Shown here: in pieces, positions 1 to 9,441 of the stretch
Position numbering within the stretch: position 1 is the stretch's first letter
Layout: every line of letters begins with the position of its first letter
Assembly (NCBI GenBank): GCA_910579425.1
Contig: CAJTVL010000021.1
Location: forward strand, 1-61,480
From: an uncultured Lachnospiraceae bacterium
GTDB lineage: Bacteria; Bacillota; Clostridia; Lachnospirales; Lachnospiraceae
Direction: 5' to 3'
Length of the DNA stretch: 61,480 bases
Made by a program: the position numbers and the translations under genes
Notes under the pieces: model-generated
What the model was told of the DNA's origin: nothing
What the model saw: only the letters and a program-made list of their open reading frames with translations
The model's database searches: none

Positions 1-60
1 TTCGAACCCCCGACCTTTTGGTCCGTAGCCAAACGCTCTATCCAGCTGAGCTAAACGCAC
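1..60 (-). tRNA. tRNA-Arg (anticodon ACG), 3' end cut by the window edge
   Basis: Read on the minus strand, position 60 begins an acceptor strand GTGCGTT, followed by a D-arm (GCTCAGCTGGATAGAGC), a 5-bp anticodon stem TTTGG/CCAAA with loop CTACGGA (anticodon ACG), a variable loop and the start of the T-arm with GGTTCGAA. The 3' acceptor strand lies outside the window. A consensus-like promoter precedes it at 87-115. ACG (wobble A, normally converted to inosine) reads CGU/CGC/CGA arginine codons. Confidence 0.93.
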
Positions 61-86
61 ATCTGTTGCCTAACCGCAACATGATT

Positions 87-115
87 ATTTTAGTATAGTC
101 TTGCGGCTTTGTCAA
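87..115 (-). promoter_or_regulatory. Promoter of the tRNA-Arg gene
   Basis: On the minus strand a perfect -35 TTGACA (110-115) and a -10 TAAAAT (87-92) are separated by 17 nt. The -10 lies about 27 nt upstream of the mature tRNA 5' end. Confidence 0.8.
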
Positions 116-160
116 GACTTCAAAAAAATTATTTTTGCTTTATTCCTGCAAATTGATCAG

Positions 161-190
161 GCAGACATGCCCCTTGCAAGGGATGTCTGC
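161..190 (-). terminator. Stem-loop after the HAD/GNAT remnant
   Basis: GCAGACAT pairs with ATGTCTGC around an inner CCC/GGG stem, and pairing can extend outward through GATCAG-like sequence with a bulge. On the minus strand it lies just after the stop of the GNAT remnant; a T-rich stretch (AATTTTTTT) follows about 35 nt further on, so it is a loose rather than classical intrinsic terminator. Confidence 0.5.
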
Positions 191-205
191 TGATCTGCAA
201 ATTCG

Positions 206-391
206 CTATGACTCCCGATACATAGCATACACCCGGACATGAAAAACCTCATTGCCGGGCATGACGCCGGAGATGATCTCTTTTGTCCGAAAGCCAAAGG
301 ACTCGTATAAGCCTCTTGCCGGTTCGTTCCCGAAAAGAACCTCTACATAGTTAAGATGGGGTTCCGTTTCCAGGGCATGGGCTCCTTTTGC
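206..391 (-). pseudogene. C-terminal remnant of a GNAT acetyltransferase
   Basis: In a frame different from the HAD gene, 61 codons read to a TAG at 206-208. They contain GNEPARGLYESFGFR, the acetyl-CoA-binding/C-terminal signature of GNAT N-acetyltransferases (typically NxxAxxLYxxxGF), followed by a normal-looking C-terminal strand. The N-terminal two thirds of a GNAT domain (about 100 residues) are missing: upstream the sequence is the coding region of the HAD protein in another frame. It looks like the end of a gene left behind by a deletion that joined it to the HAD gene. It has no start codon or RBS of its own. Confidence 0.65.
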
Positions 392-915
392 TCTCTCTCC
401 AACCGTTCCGCCAGTTCCACCAGCTGCAGGGGATTCCTGATCCTATAATCCGGCGTCTGCTCTTCGTTTTCGGGAACCATACAATATCTCGGCGACCATG
501 CCATAAGCACAGAGGTAATCCCGAAACGGTTTGCCCCTGCAATATCCTTTTTCAGATTATTGCCCACCATAATGATCCGGCCCTTATCAGCCTCCCCGAG
601 TCCCAGCTTTTCCATTGCGGTCCGGAACATTTCTGCTGCCGGCTTCTCTGCGCTCACTTCCTCCGAAATTGTCCGCTCTGTGAAAATATCCTCCAGACCG
701 TTTTGCCGATATACATTGTCAAAGGACGCCGTCAGCCCGTCCGCCACCATTTCCAGCACAAAGCCTTTTTCCTTCAGTGCAAGAAGCGCCTGCTTTGCCC
801 CGGGGATTAACAGGGCCCTTTCCACTACCTCCGATCCCTCTTTTCGATACTCCGTGCTCTCGTCCACCAGCGTATCGCCGCTGTCTATAAAAATGATCAG
901 TTTTTTCTCCCGCAC
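343..915 (-). CDS. HAD-superfamily hydrolase
   Basis: This 190-aa protein is a haloacid-dehalogenase-type phosphatase. Motif I is at the N-terminus (IFIDSGDTLVDES), a Thr-containing motif II region follows (VADGLTASFDN), Lys of motif III is in SAEKPAAEMF, and motif IV is MVGNNLKKDIAGANRFGI. The usual DxDGT is DSGDT here, so the second Asp is shifted by one place, which may affect catalysis or substrate. The start is GTG at 915, with AAGGAG about 9 nt upstream. The last ~15 residues overlap an out-of-frame GNAT remnant and look like read-in sequence rather than a family C-terminus. The substrate cannot be inferred. Confidence 0.8.
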   Translation of the reverse strand: MREKKLIIFIDSGDTLVDESTEYRKEGSEVVERALLIPGAKQALLALKEKGFVLEMVADGLTASFDNVYRQNGLEDIFTERTISEEVSAEKPAAEMFRTAMEKLGLGEADKGRIIMVGNNLKKDIAGANRFGITSVLMAWSPRYCMVPENEEQTPDYRIRNPLQLVELAERLEREQKEPMPWKRNPILTM

Positions 916-1136
916 TTAGCTCTTCTCCTTCCTGTCGACACTCCTTATATAACTTTATATTGCTCAAACTTTATTATATAACCTTATATAAGCTTCTATC
1001 AACGCATTTTTCTCCCTCTGTCCCGTTTCCTGTTTTCCCGCAAACAGGTGCAAAATCCATACAAATATGTTAAAATAGGAAAGCAGCCCTTTCATGAGCT
1101 GCCCTGACGGGAACCAAAAAAACAAGGAGTGATATT

Positions 1137-2196
1137 GTGAAAATTTCAAAGAAAAAGCTGTATCTTACGGCAGTCAGTATTTTTACCTGCGCAGCCCTAT
1201 CAGGCTGCAGTCTTTCCAAGGCTTCCCCGAAGGAGGACACCTCTCTGAATGTTCCGGCAGAGGAAAACCAGGGACAGGAACTGACAGAAAGCACCGGACA
1301 GGAAGAGGGAGCCGATTCTGCGGCTGCCAGCGAAAGCGCCGATAACGCTGTGCAGGGATTTGACGGATATCCCCGTGGGAACCGGATTGATGAGCAATCC
1401 TTTACGGTAAACCTCCGTCCTCTTGGTGAGGTAACCTTTGCCTCCTATGAGCCGGACACCTCCGAAAATCCGCTTTCCGATGTGGTTTTCCTGATTGAAA
1501 AAGAGGGAGAGGTGCTGATGCAGCTTTCAGGCACCACCGAGGATAACGTAGGGCTGGAAATGTTTCACCAGGTGGAGGCAGTTTCTTTCCTGGATTACAA
1601 TCACGATAACTATGACGACATTATCATTATCCTCAGCTACTATTTCGGTGCAGGGCCCCAGGCAGCGACTCCCCATTCCCTGATCCGTTATTATAAAGGA
1701 ACAGCAGAGGGCGGCTTTATCTATGAGGCTCAGATGTCTGAGGACGCTTCCTCGGCGCTGGCTGAAATCACCGTGGAAACTGCCCGGAAATTTATCAGCG
1801 GCGAAAAAACAGACGAGCCTGACCAGATTGACGAAGATACGATCAGCAAGTTAGCGCCCTGGCAGCAGGCTTTTCTTTTCCTACATTCCACAAGGAAACC
1901 TGCTGTGCAATTCTGAGGGAAATATGGATTATTATTATGACCTGGTGTTCCGATTAGAAAACGGAGAGTTGAACCTGATCGCGTCAGGCTATTACGGAGC
2001 AGAGGATAACAGCAATGTGCAATATGATGAGAAGGGCGATCCCATTTACCTGTACGAATGGGAAGGCGTCCGGATGAGCAGGGAGGAATATCAGACACAG
2101 CTTTCCAAGGTGTACGATTTCTCAAAGGCCGTCAGCTACCATGACAGCGAGGTGTATTCTCTGGATGAAATCAAAAGACGGATTGCGGAATATTAG
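1137..2196 (+). pseudogene. Lipoprotein gene split by a frameshift
   Basis: The first frame (1137-1916, 259 codons) begins with GTG after AAGGAGTGATATT and encodes a signal peptide with lipobox LSGC (Cys about residue 24), then a low-complexity Glu/Ser/Ala linker and a domain with a calcium-loop-like stretch (DYNHDNYDD). After WQQAF the frame becomes nonsense and stops at 1914-1916. The +1 frame reads on without a break (SYIPQGNLLCNSEGN, then MDYYYDLVFRLENG) to a TAA at 2194-2196. The switch falls in the T-run at 1871-1879 (TTTTCTTTT), so one extra T is the simplest explanation. The joined product would be about 352 aa. Similar secreted lipoproteins of unknown role are common in Lachnospiraceae. 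Either the gene is broken or the run was mis-sequenced. Confidence 0.75.
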
Positions 2197-2198
2197 AA

Positions 2199-2222
2199 GC
2201 GGGAAAATCATTGCTTTCCCGC
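2199..2222. terminator. Hairpin between convergent genes
   Basis: GCGGGAAA (2199-2206) pairs with TTTCCCGC (2215-2222) around an 8-nt loop, directly after the lipoprotein stop and before the convergent ABC gene. No T-run follows on either strand, so termination strength is uncertain. Confidence 0.5.
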
Positions 2223-2272
2223 CCCCTCAAATCTGAAAGCAATACTCATAACCCATTTGTTTCCCCGTCTTT

Positions 2273-4093
2273 CTATGACACAAAAGAGTATGTTTCCCGA
2301 TACTTCTCCGCCTGCTTTTCAAACATTTCCGCATACCTGCCGCCCTTATCCAGCAGCTCTTCATGATTTCCCTCCTCAATGATTCTGCCCTGTTCCACCA
2401 TATAGATCTGCTGCGCCATGCAGGTTGTGGACAGGCGGTGGGATATGAAAATGACCGTTCGCTCCTTTGACAGTTCAAACAGCGTTTGGTTCAGGTTGTA
2501 TTCGGAAATGGGATCCAGGGCGCTGGACGGCTCATCCAGAATATAGGTATGGGGATCCTTTAAGAAGGCTCTGGCGATAGCAATCTTCTGGGCTTCCCCG
2601 CCGGATACCGACCGCCCGTTTTCCTCATATTCCCGAAGCAGTGGGACGGAGATGTCGCAAAAATTTTCGCCGATTCCTGCTTTCACAAGCGCCTTTTTTA
2701 TTGCCTCTTCCTCCTGACGCTCAGCCAAACCCATTTTCACATTTTCATCCAAACCGGCAGCATAAATCTGAAAATCCTGGAAAAGAGTACCAAAGGAATG
2801 GCGGTATTCGTCTACGTCATAGTCTTTAATGTTTTTGCCGTCCAACAGGATTTCTCACTCAGTAGGATCATAGAAACGCATCAGGAGTTTTACCAGAGTG
2901 GATTTCCCTGCGCCATTATATCCCACAATGGCTGCCTTGGACTGAGCTTTGATTTTCATGTTGATGTGCCGCAGCGCCCAGGAGCTACCTCCGTCATAGC
3001 GGAAAGAAACATCGCGGAATTCAATGTCGCCGGGTGATGTGGGCAGCGGGGCGGCGTTTTTCGGCGAAGTAACCGTTTGCTCCGCAGCCAGGAACGTCCG
3101 CAGCTTTTCGGCAAACATTCCGCTCTGCACAAACTGTGAAAGAGCCTCCAGCAAGCCGCTGTACATGGAATTCAGTTTCCCGACTGCGGCGATGGATACG
3201 GATAAATCGCCCACCGAAACAGTCTTTACAATGAGAATCTTATACACCAGGACAAAAATAAGGAATGTATGCGTCAAAAAAACATTACAGACCTGCTCAC
3301 CGATCTCCAATGCTGTCATATGAAACTGCAGTCTTTTGTATACGGTATCCATTTTTGAGATACTATCGTCAAATTCCTCCATGAACAGGCGGTCAACCCT
3401 GCTCATCCTCAGTTCCTTCGCATAGTCCGGCATATAAAATACCCGGCTGATATATTCGTATTTTTTCACCAGAGGCATCAGACTCTGCTCCCGAAAAAAC
3501 TCGATCCTGGTTTTCAGAAGACGAAACAGAAACTTAAAAACCATGGAGACTACGGCAATGACCAGAATGATGGGATCAATCTCCAGCATAATTGCAATCA
3601 CGCCAAGACATGCCAGGACATGAAGCAGCACTCTCCCCATATTGGTTACGGCCTTATAGACATGATCCTCCGCCTCCCGGACCGTCCAGATAAAGTCTGT
3701 ATAAAACCCGGCGTTATCATAGCAGCGAAGATCCACCTTCTGTGCCTTTAAAAACAGCTCGGTATGCAGGGATTTCCCCAATTTCAGTTTCAGCACAGGC
3801 CACAGCCTTTTGTCACAATAGTAAATCACCCCAAGAGCAGGCAGCAAAATCATGCTCATCATCAAAAGGAATTTACAGACATCTGCAAAAGGCCGTCCTT
3901 CCCCAATCATGTCAAATACCACTTTAATCACCAGCACCGAGGATGCCACATTCAGATACCCCCATAAAATACCGGTTATGATATTCGTATAAAACAATGC
4001 CGGTACGTGACGGCGCACATAGCTAAGCAGATAGACCGTGTTTTTTATCCCCGTGGAAAGTGAAATTTCTTCCCGTTGTTTTTTCTTACCCAT
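2273..4093 (-). pseudogene. ABC half-exporter interrupted by an in-frame TGA
   Basis: ATG at 4093 has AAGGAGCG just upstream. The protein has an N-terminal six-helix membrane domain and a C-terminal nucleotide-binding domain with Walker A GYNGAGKST, signature SVSGGEAQK, Walker B YILDEPSSALDP and switch His in FISHRLST. At 2855-2857 an in-frame TGA follows LMRFYDPTE. The same frame then continues EILLDGKNIKDYD to the end, so one base change (probably GGA to TGA, as the homologues have Gly or Ser here) truncates the ATPase between Walker A and the signature. Intact length would be about 606 aa. It is the last gene of the exporter block and probably the partner of the half-exporter just upstream. 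It is non-functional unless the codon is read through. Confidence 0.85.
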
Positions 4094-4129
4094 ACTTACG
4101 CTCCTTATGCGCTTCAGCGCACATACAAG

Positions 4130-5953
4130 TCAATCGTTTGGAAGCTTTCTTCCATATTTTTCCGCCTGCTTTTTGAACATTTCTGCGTATTTTCCGTTTT
4201 GCCGCATCAGGCTTTCATGGTTGCCCCGCTCAATAATCCGTCCATGCTCCATCATGAAAATCACATCTGCTGAAACTGCGCCGGAAAGCCGGTGGGAGAT
4301 AAAAATCACAGTCCGTCCCTCACAGATGCGCTTCATATTTTCAAACAGTTCATATTCGGCGATGGGATCCAGGGCGCTGGAGGGCTCGTCCAGGATCGCA
4401 ATGGGGGCATCCTTCGCATACAGCCTAGATAAGGCAATTTTCTGAGCCTGGCCTCCGGAAAGGGAAACCCCCTCCTCATCAAATTCCCGTGTCATCATCG
4501 TATCCGGTCCATAGGGAAAAGAGGAAACCTTATCCAGCATACCGCTCTCACGCAGAGATTCGGTAAGCAGCTCTGCATCGCCCTCTGCGGTACGCCGCAT
4601 CAGAATATTCTCCCCCACCGTAAGGGAAAATACCTTAAAATCCTGAAACACGGTAGAAAAGCAGTCCCGGTAAGCGCTCAGCTTATACTCACTGATCGGT
4701 CTTCCATTCAGATAAATTTGGCCGGATGTGGGCTCGTACAGACGCATAAGGAGCTTCACCAGCGTGCTCTTCCCGGCCCCGTTATGGCCTACAATCGCAA
4801 CCGTCTGCCCGCCTTTGACGGTAAAACTAATATCGTCGATCACTTTCCGGCTGCCGCCAAAATATGAAAATGACAGGTTCTGTATCCGAAGCTCCCCCAC
4901 CGGCATGACCGGGACAGCCCCCGTACCATTCTCCTGTATTTTGGGCTTATAGTCCAGAAAATCTTTCAGATCGCCAATGTACATCGCGTGCTCATGCAGT
5001 TGGAAAAAACTGTTCTCCTGATCCAGCAGCGCCTCGGTCACGCTGAACATTGCCATAGCCACCATAAGGCCGTCTCCTATCATCATATTCCTGAGTACCA
5101 AAATGCGGTAAACCGCAAACAGAATCACCAGGTAATAGCCCATCCGCGTACACACCGCATCCACAAACAGCCGATATACCGCACATTTGATTCCATGCTT
5201 CTTTATGACCCTGATTCCGTTTTGCGTCGCCGTGATAAAACGTTTGAAAAGCACATCGCTGATGTTGGTCGTCCTCAGCTCCTTGGCATACTCCGGCATG
5301 TAATGCACCCGCCGTATGTAGTCAGCCTGGCGGTTTGACTCTGCCAGCTCCACTTCATAGGCGCGGCGCTCGTAATTTTCCTTTCGGGCAAACACAAAGT
5401 TGGCTACGATCTGGAGCGCGATGAACAAAATCATAAACCCGTCCAGGGAAAGGGCAAGCCCGGACAAGGCCAGAAAGCCAAAGAGCGCTCCAAAAAGCAT
5501 TTCTATGGAATCAAGAACCATTCTCGGGCGGCTTTTCAGCGCATTTATGGCTCTGATATGCCTCTCAAAATATTCCCCATCCTCATAGCATTCCAGATCT
5601 ACCTCCCGGGCCTTATCAAAAGCCAGCTTCATGAAGTAGGACTGAATCTTTAAGTCCGACCTTGGGAAAAAGCAATTCTTCAAGAGAATGTTCACCAGAT
5701 GGCACGCAAAAGAAAGGAGCGCCAAAAGCCCCACAACGACAAAAATCCTCCGAAGGGATGCGGCAGACTGTATCTGGTTGAGCACATATCCCACCACGAA
5801 CACCCGGAAAATCAGTCCCTTTGACCAATCCGCCATGGCATCGGTCAAAACCAACGGGATCCGCCATGGGGAAACTTTCCCGATCTGCTTAAGCAGGAAC
5901 AGATTATTTGACAGCACCTGCTTTACCCTGTATTTTTCGCTCTCCTGCTTCAA
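4130..5953 (-). CDS. ABC transporter, fused permease and ATPase (half-exporter)
   Basis: This is a type IV exporter half-molecule of about 607 aa: a transmembrane domain over roughly residues 1-330 and a nucleotide-binding domain after it. Walker A is GHNGAGKST, the signature is LSGGQAQK, Walker B is IAILDEPSSALDP and the switch His is in FISHRLSG. The frame can be opened to 5974, but AAAGGAGG lies inside that extension, 8 nt before a TTG at 5953, so TTG is the better start (MKQESEKY). It begins 35 nt after the histidine kinase and is followed after 36 nt by the interrupted half-exporter, so the two probably formed a heterodimer. The substrate is unknown; the link to a GHKL/LytTR pair suggests a peptide or toxic compound. 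Confidence 0.88.
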   Translation of the reverse strand: MKQESEKYRVKQVLSNNLFLLKQIGKVSPWRIPLVLTDAMADWSKGLIFRVFVVGYVLNQIQSAASLRRIFVVVGLLALLSFACHLVNILLKNCFFPRSDLKIQSYFMKLAFDKAREVDLECYEDGEYFERHIRAINALKSRPRMVLDSIEMLFGALFGFLALSGLALSLDGFMILFIALQIVANFVFARKENYERRAYEVELAESNRQADYIRRVHYMPEYAKELRTTNISDVLFKRFITATQNGIRVIKKHGIKCAVYRLFVDAVCTRMGYYLVILFAVYRILVLRNMMIGDGLMVAMAMFSVTEALLDQENSFFQLHEHAMYIGDLKDFLDYKPKIQENGTGAVPVMPVGELRIQNLSFSYFGGSRKVIDDISFTVKGGQTVAIVGHNGAGKSTLVKLLMRLYEPTSGQIYLNGRPISEYKLSAYRDCFSTVFQDFKVFSLTVGENILMRRTAEGDAELLTESLRESGMLDKVSSFPYGPDTMMTREFDEEGVSLSGGQAQKIALSRLYAKDAPIAILDEPSSALDPIAEYELFENMKRICEGRTVIFISHRLSGAVSADVIFMMEHGRIIERGNHESLMRQNGKYAEMFKKQAEKYGRKLPND

Positions 5954-5988
5954 TACCGGCGCCTCCTTTCGCAACCCCGGTAAACCGC

Positions 5989-6723
5989 TTAATTTGACGA
6001 ATTAAAATTGACAGGCAAAAGAATCTCCGTGGCAAACACGCCCTCCTCCGACTGCCGGTCCAGAAAGCCGCCGTACTTTTCCACAATCCGGTCTACCCTC
6101 TGCAGACCGAAGCCGTGAAGCCCCGGGCCGTTCTTGGTGCTCTGGAACAGCTCTCCACGCCTTATTGCCCTTCCCTCCATGCCGTTCATGACGGAAATAT
6201 AAAACTGCTCCTGCAGGGTATCTATATAAATTTTGATAAAACGGTTGTCCTCCTGGGAGACCTTCCGGCAGGCCTCAATGGCATTGTCGAGGAGATTTCC
6301 CAGCAGCACGCAAAGCTCCGTATCCGTGAGCCCCATCCGGGCGGGCACATGAGCCGTCACCTCTGTCCGGATCTGATATTCCCGCATCAGGGAAAGCTTG
6401 CTGTTTAAGATGGCGTCCGCCATAAGATTTCCCGTTTTCACAATCCGGTCAATTTCGTAAAGATTTTCGTCAAGCTTCTTCAGATACGCCGCCAGCTCCT
6501 CATATTTTCCCAGCTCCAGATAAGCCAGCGACGCCTGGATGTGGTTGTGGTAATCATGCCGCCAGGTGCGCATGGTGCGGTACATATTTTCCACTTCCTC
6601 ATAATGACGGTTCACCAGATCGCTCTGAAAGCTCTCCGTACGCCTGTCGATGAGGCGGGGAATCCATACAAAAGCCGTTACAAGCCCCAGAACCAGCACA
6701 AGGGCCAGAAAAAGTGTCAGCAT
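5989..6723 (-). CDS. GHKL-type sensor histidine kinase, short form
   Basis: A 244-aa AgrC-like kinase. One hydrophobic helix (about residues 1-25) is followed by a dimerisation region with the phospho-acceptor His in RTWRHDYHNHI, the N-box LLGNLLDNAIEAC and the G-box GLHGFGLQRV. Typical AgrC proteins have six transmembrane helices; this one has a single helix and no visible sensor domain, so it may sense through a partner such as an exporter. The start ATG has GGGAGGGA 5 nt upstream. It begins 4 nt after the response regulator stop, so the two are co-translated. Confidence 0.9.
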   Translation of the reverse strand: MLTLFLALVLVLGLVTAFVWIPRLIDRRTESFQSDLVNRHYEEVENMYRTMRTWRHDYHNHIQASLAYLELGKYEELAAYLKKLDENLYEIDRIVKTGNLMADAILNSKLSLMREYQIRTEVTAHVPARMGLTDTELCVLLGNLLDNAIEACRKVSQEDNRFIKIYIDTLQEQFYISVMNGMEGRAIRRGELFQSTKNGPGLHGFGLQRVDRIVEKYGGFLDRQSEEGVFATEILLPVNFNSSN

Positions 6724-6727
6724 CTTT

Positions 6728-7450
6728 CTATCCCTCCCTGCGGAACAGTCGGATAAAAGCGCGGTTTAAAGCCTGGTACTGCATCCTGCTCACAGGAACC
6801 TCCCCGCCCCCTGCAAGAGAGGCCGCCTCCCGCCCCACAGCCGCCACCTGGGCCAGATTTACCAGATAAGAGCGGTGGGTGCGAAACACGGGAACCCCCA
6901 GCGCTCCCAGCTCCTTTTCCACTTCCGAAATGCCTTTCTTTACCGGGAAGCTCTCCTTTCGGGTATACAAAAGGCAGGTATGGCCGAAGGATTCCAGATA
7001 AAGAATCCGTGCAAGCTCCACCCTTTTTTGCCCCTCCGGCGTCTCCACTGTCCAATACCGCCGGGCTCTCTTTCGCCGAAGCAGATACTGATCCAAGGCA
7101 TCCCAGAGCTTTTCCGGCTGCAGGGGCTTGAGCAGATACCGGAAGGCCTCCACCTCATAGCCCTCCGCCAGATAGTCCTCATACCCCGTAACAAAGAGTA
7201 TCCCTGTCTCATGCCCGGCGGCCCGGATTTTGCGGGCCACACACATCCCGTCCGTCCCCTGCATCTGAATATCCAAAAGTAACAGATCAAAACTCTCCCG
7301 GGAAAAAGCCGCAAGCAGCGCTTCCCCATCGGAAAAGGAAGAAATCCCGGCCTGATACTCCCTGCCCTTCGCCCATTTTCTGATATACTTTTCCCAAAGC
7401 TCCCTCTGCGCCTGTTCGTCGTCACAGACCGCGATCCGTAGTGGCTCCAT
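6728..7450 (-). CDS. LytTR-family response regulator
   Basis: The receiver domain shows acidic residues in AVCDDEQ, the phospho-acceptor Asp in LLLLDIQM and Lys in LLKPLQ. The C-terminal half is a LytTR DNA-binding domain (ILYLESFGHTCLLYT, then FRTHRSYLVNLAQV). It would regulate genes in response to the kinase 4 nt downstream, probably the neighbouring exporter genes. The frame opens at 7471, but GGAGG sits 10 nt before the ATG at 7450, so MEPLRIAV is taken as the N-terminus (240 aa). Confidence 0.92.
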   Translation of the reverse strand: MEPLRIAVCDDEQAQRELWEKYIRKWAKGREYQAGISSFSDGEALLAAFSRESFDLLLLDIQMQGTDGMCVARKIRAAGHETGILFVTGYEDYLAEGYEVEAFRYLLKPLQPEKLWDALDQYLLRRKRARRYWTVETPEGQKRVELARILYLESFGHTCLLYTRKESFPVKKGISEVEKELGALGVPVFRTHRSYLVNLAQVAAVGREAASLAGGGEVPVSRMQYQALNRAFIRLFRREG

Positions 7451-7524
7451 GTTCCAGCGCCCTCCATCCACAGACTCCCTTAGCAGCCTGCCAGGGGGCG
7501 GGCTGCTGCGGTGTTTTCTCCTAT

Positions 7525-7553
7525 ATTTTATCCCATTTGCCCCTTCCCCGCAA
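7525..7553 (-). promoter_or_regulatory. Possible internal promoter before the regulator-kinase pair
   Basis: On the minus strand TTGCGG (7548-7553) and TAAAAT (7525-7530) are 17 nt apart. A GC-rich hairpin (AGCAGCC/GGCTGCT, 7482-7507) lies in the predicted leader before the response regulator. The spacing is ideal but the -35 is weak. Confidence 0.4.
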
Positions 7554-7590
7554 TTGCATGCTGCGAGCGGCCTTCAGGCCGTGAACCCAG

Positions 7591-9441
7591 TCAGGCCTTC
7601 TGCCCGTCGGCATAGTACTTAGCCTGAGCCTCCCACATCCTCCGGTAAAGCCCCTCCTGCGCACACAACGAATCATGGCTTCCCCGCTGTACAATATCCC
7701 CCTTCTCAAACACCAGAATTTCTCCGGCAAACCGGCAGGCCGAAAGCCTGTGGGAGATAAAGAGGGCGGTTTTCTTTCCAATGATCTCATGAAATTTGGT
7801 ATAGATTTCATTTTCCGTCACCGGATCAAGGGCGGCGGTGGGTTCGTCCAGGATCACAAAAGGAGCGTCCTTATAAATGGCCCGGGCTATGGCAAGCTTC
7901 TGGGCCTCCCCGCCGGAAACCACAAATCCGTTCTCCGAAAAATCCCGGCCGATCATGGTGTCCAGTCCCTGCGGCATTTTGGATAAGAGCCCCGTAAGCC
8001 CGGCCCGGCCCACCGCATCCAGGGCTCTTTGTTCGTCCACATCGGCTCTTCCCGCAATATATTCCCCCATTTTCAGGGAAAAAACCTGAAAATCCTGAAA
8101 GACCACGGAAAACAGCCGCATGTACTCTTCATACCGGTATTTCCGGATATCCACCTCGTTCATCAGGATCACGCCCTCGGTTGGGTCATAGAGGCGGCAG
8201 AGGAGCTTGACAAAGGTGGTCTTGCCCGAACCGTTGGGCCCCACCAGGGCCACCCGCTCCCCGATCTCAAAGCGCAGGTTCATATCCTTAAGCACCCAGG
8301 TCTCGGTTCCCGGATACCGAAAGGAAACATTTTTAAATTCAATGAGGAACCGCCCATCCCGGCGCTTCTGTACCGGAATGGTTCCCTTTTTCTTTTTTTC
8401 CGGCAAATCCAGATAGGCAAAGAACTCTGTCATCTTTTCTCTGTTGTTATGCAGATAATCCCAGCTATACAGTAAATCCGTGACAGCCTGTACCATCTGT
8501 TGGATTCCCCCGGCATAGCGCACCACGCTTCCCGGAGCAATGGCTCCCCCATAGGCCTGCATCCCCGTATAGAGATAGGCTGCCGCTCCCAGGACTGCTG
8601 CCCACAGGCTCTGAAGAAAGCCCTGGCCCATTCGGATTTTGGAAATCTCCTGATAAACCTTTCTGCTGTTTTCGCACATCCTCCTGCCATATTTCAGCAG
8701 CATATCCTGCTGATGAAACAGTCGGATATCCTTTCCGGCCTCGGCATCCAAAACCACCTCCGACATCATAAAGGTGTCCAGCCGTTCCCTGTCCGCACTT
8801 TTTCTCCAGAGCCTGTACTCCCGCTCACCGGCCCGGCGGGCCGTCCTCTGCATCCAGAAGAGCCCCGCCGAGAGTACCGCCACAGTGGCAATGCCTGCCA
8901 TACGTCCGCCCCGGGAGGCCGCCCCGGGCAAAGCAGCAACAGTTACAATGGCAAAAACAAGCTTCAGGCATGCGGTGAGAAAAAGCTCCATCTGCCAGAT
9001 AAAAATCTCAAAAGCGCTTCCCCCGTACTTGCGGTATTCCGCCTGTCTTGCCCGGAGCTTTTGCACCTCCTCGTCCTCCATCAGCTCATAATCCATCCCC
9101 ATGGCCTTTTCCATCATAGGCTCTTCCATCCGGAAGCGCATACTCCACCAGAGAGTATTTTTGTACTTTGCCGCCACATGCCGCACCGTCGTCACAAGGA
9201 ACGCCATCCCGGCTCCAAGAAGCGCCCAGAAAATCATCTCCTCAAAGGGCCTTTTCTCATAAAGGGCATCCAAGAGCCTGGCGGACACGTAAATGCTGAT
9301 AAATGGGTAGAGACCGTCCATAATCAGGGTAATCCCATAAACCGACCATTCCCGGCTGTAGGTAAAAAGGAGCCGGATTGCCCGGAAATGACTGCGCACA
9401 TCCTTTTGAAATTCCGTCTCTTTTCCTTTTACCCTTCCCAT
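7591..9441 (-). CDS. ABC transporter, fused permease and ATPase (half-exporter)
   Basis: 616 aa. The N-terminal half carries the membrane helices and the C-terminal half a full nucleotide-binding domain: Walker A GPNGSGKTT, signature VVSGGEAQK, Walker B FVILDEPTAALDP and switch His in FISHRLSA. Its first 13 nt overlap the end of the preceding half-exporter gene, which implies translational coupling and a heterodimeric exporter. A 140-nt gap with a possible promoter separates it from the regulator-kinase pair. Confidence 0.9.
   Translation of the reverse strand: MGRVKGKETEFQKDVRSHFRAIRLLFTYSREWSVYGITLIMDGLYPFISIYVSARLLDALYEKRPFEEMIFWALLGAGMAFLVTTVRHVAAKYKNTLWWSMRFRMEEPMMEKAMGMDYELMEDEEVQKLRARQAEYRKYGGSAFEIFIWQMELFLTACLKLVFAIVTVAALPGAASRGGRMAGIATVAVLSAGLFWMQRTARRAGEREYRLWRKSADRERLDTFMMSEVVLDAEAGKDIRLFHQQDMLLKYGRRMCENSRKVYQEISKIRMGQGFLQSLWAAVLGAAAYLYTGMQAYGGAIAPGSVVRYAGGIQQMVQAVTDLLYSWDYLHNNREKMTEFFAYLDLPEKKKKGTIPVQKRRDGRFLIEFKNVSFRYPGTETWVLKDMNLRFEIGERVALVGPNGSGKTTFVKLLCRLYDPTEGVILMNEVDIRKYRYEEYMRLFSVVFQDFQVFSLKMGEYIAGRADVDEQRALDAVGRAGLTGLLSKMPQGLDTMIGRDFSENGFVVSGGEAQKLAIARAIYKDAPFVILDEPTAALDPVTENEIYTKFHEIIGKKTALFISHRLSACRFAGEILVFEKGDIVQRGSHDSLCAQEGLYRRMWEAQAKYYADGQKA

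Noticed and set aside
2855..2857. TGA as selenocysteine or programmed readthrough in the ABC exporter
   Set aside because: The residue falls in a loop where paralogues have Gly or Ser, no SECIS-like hairpin is apparent, and ABC exporters are not selenoproteins.
7451..7590. Possible precursor-peptide gene between the exporter and the response regulator
   Set aside because: The only ATG frame with a plausible position reads 12 codons and lacks an RBS; the interval fits a promoter and leader better.
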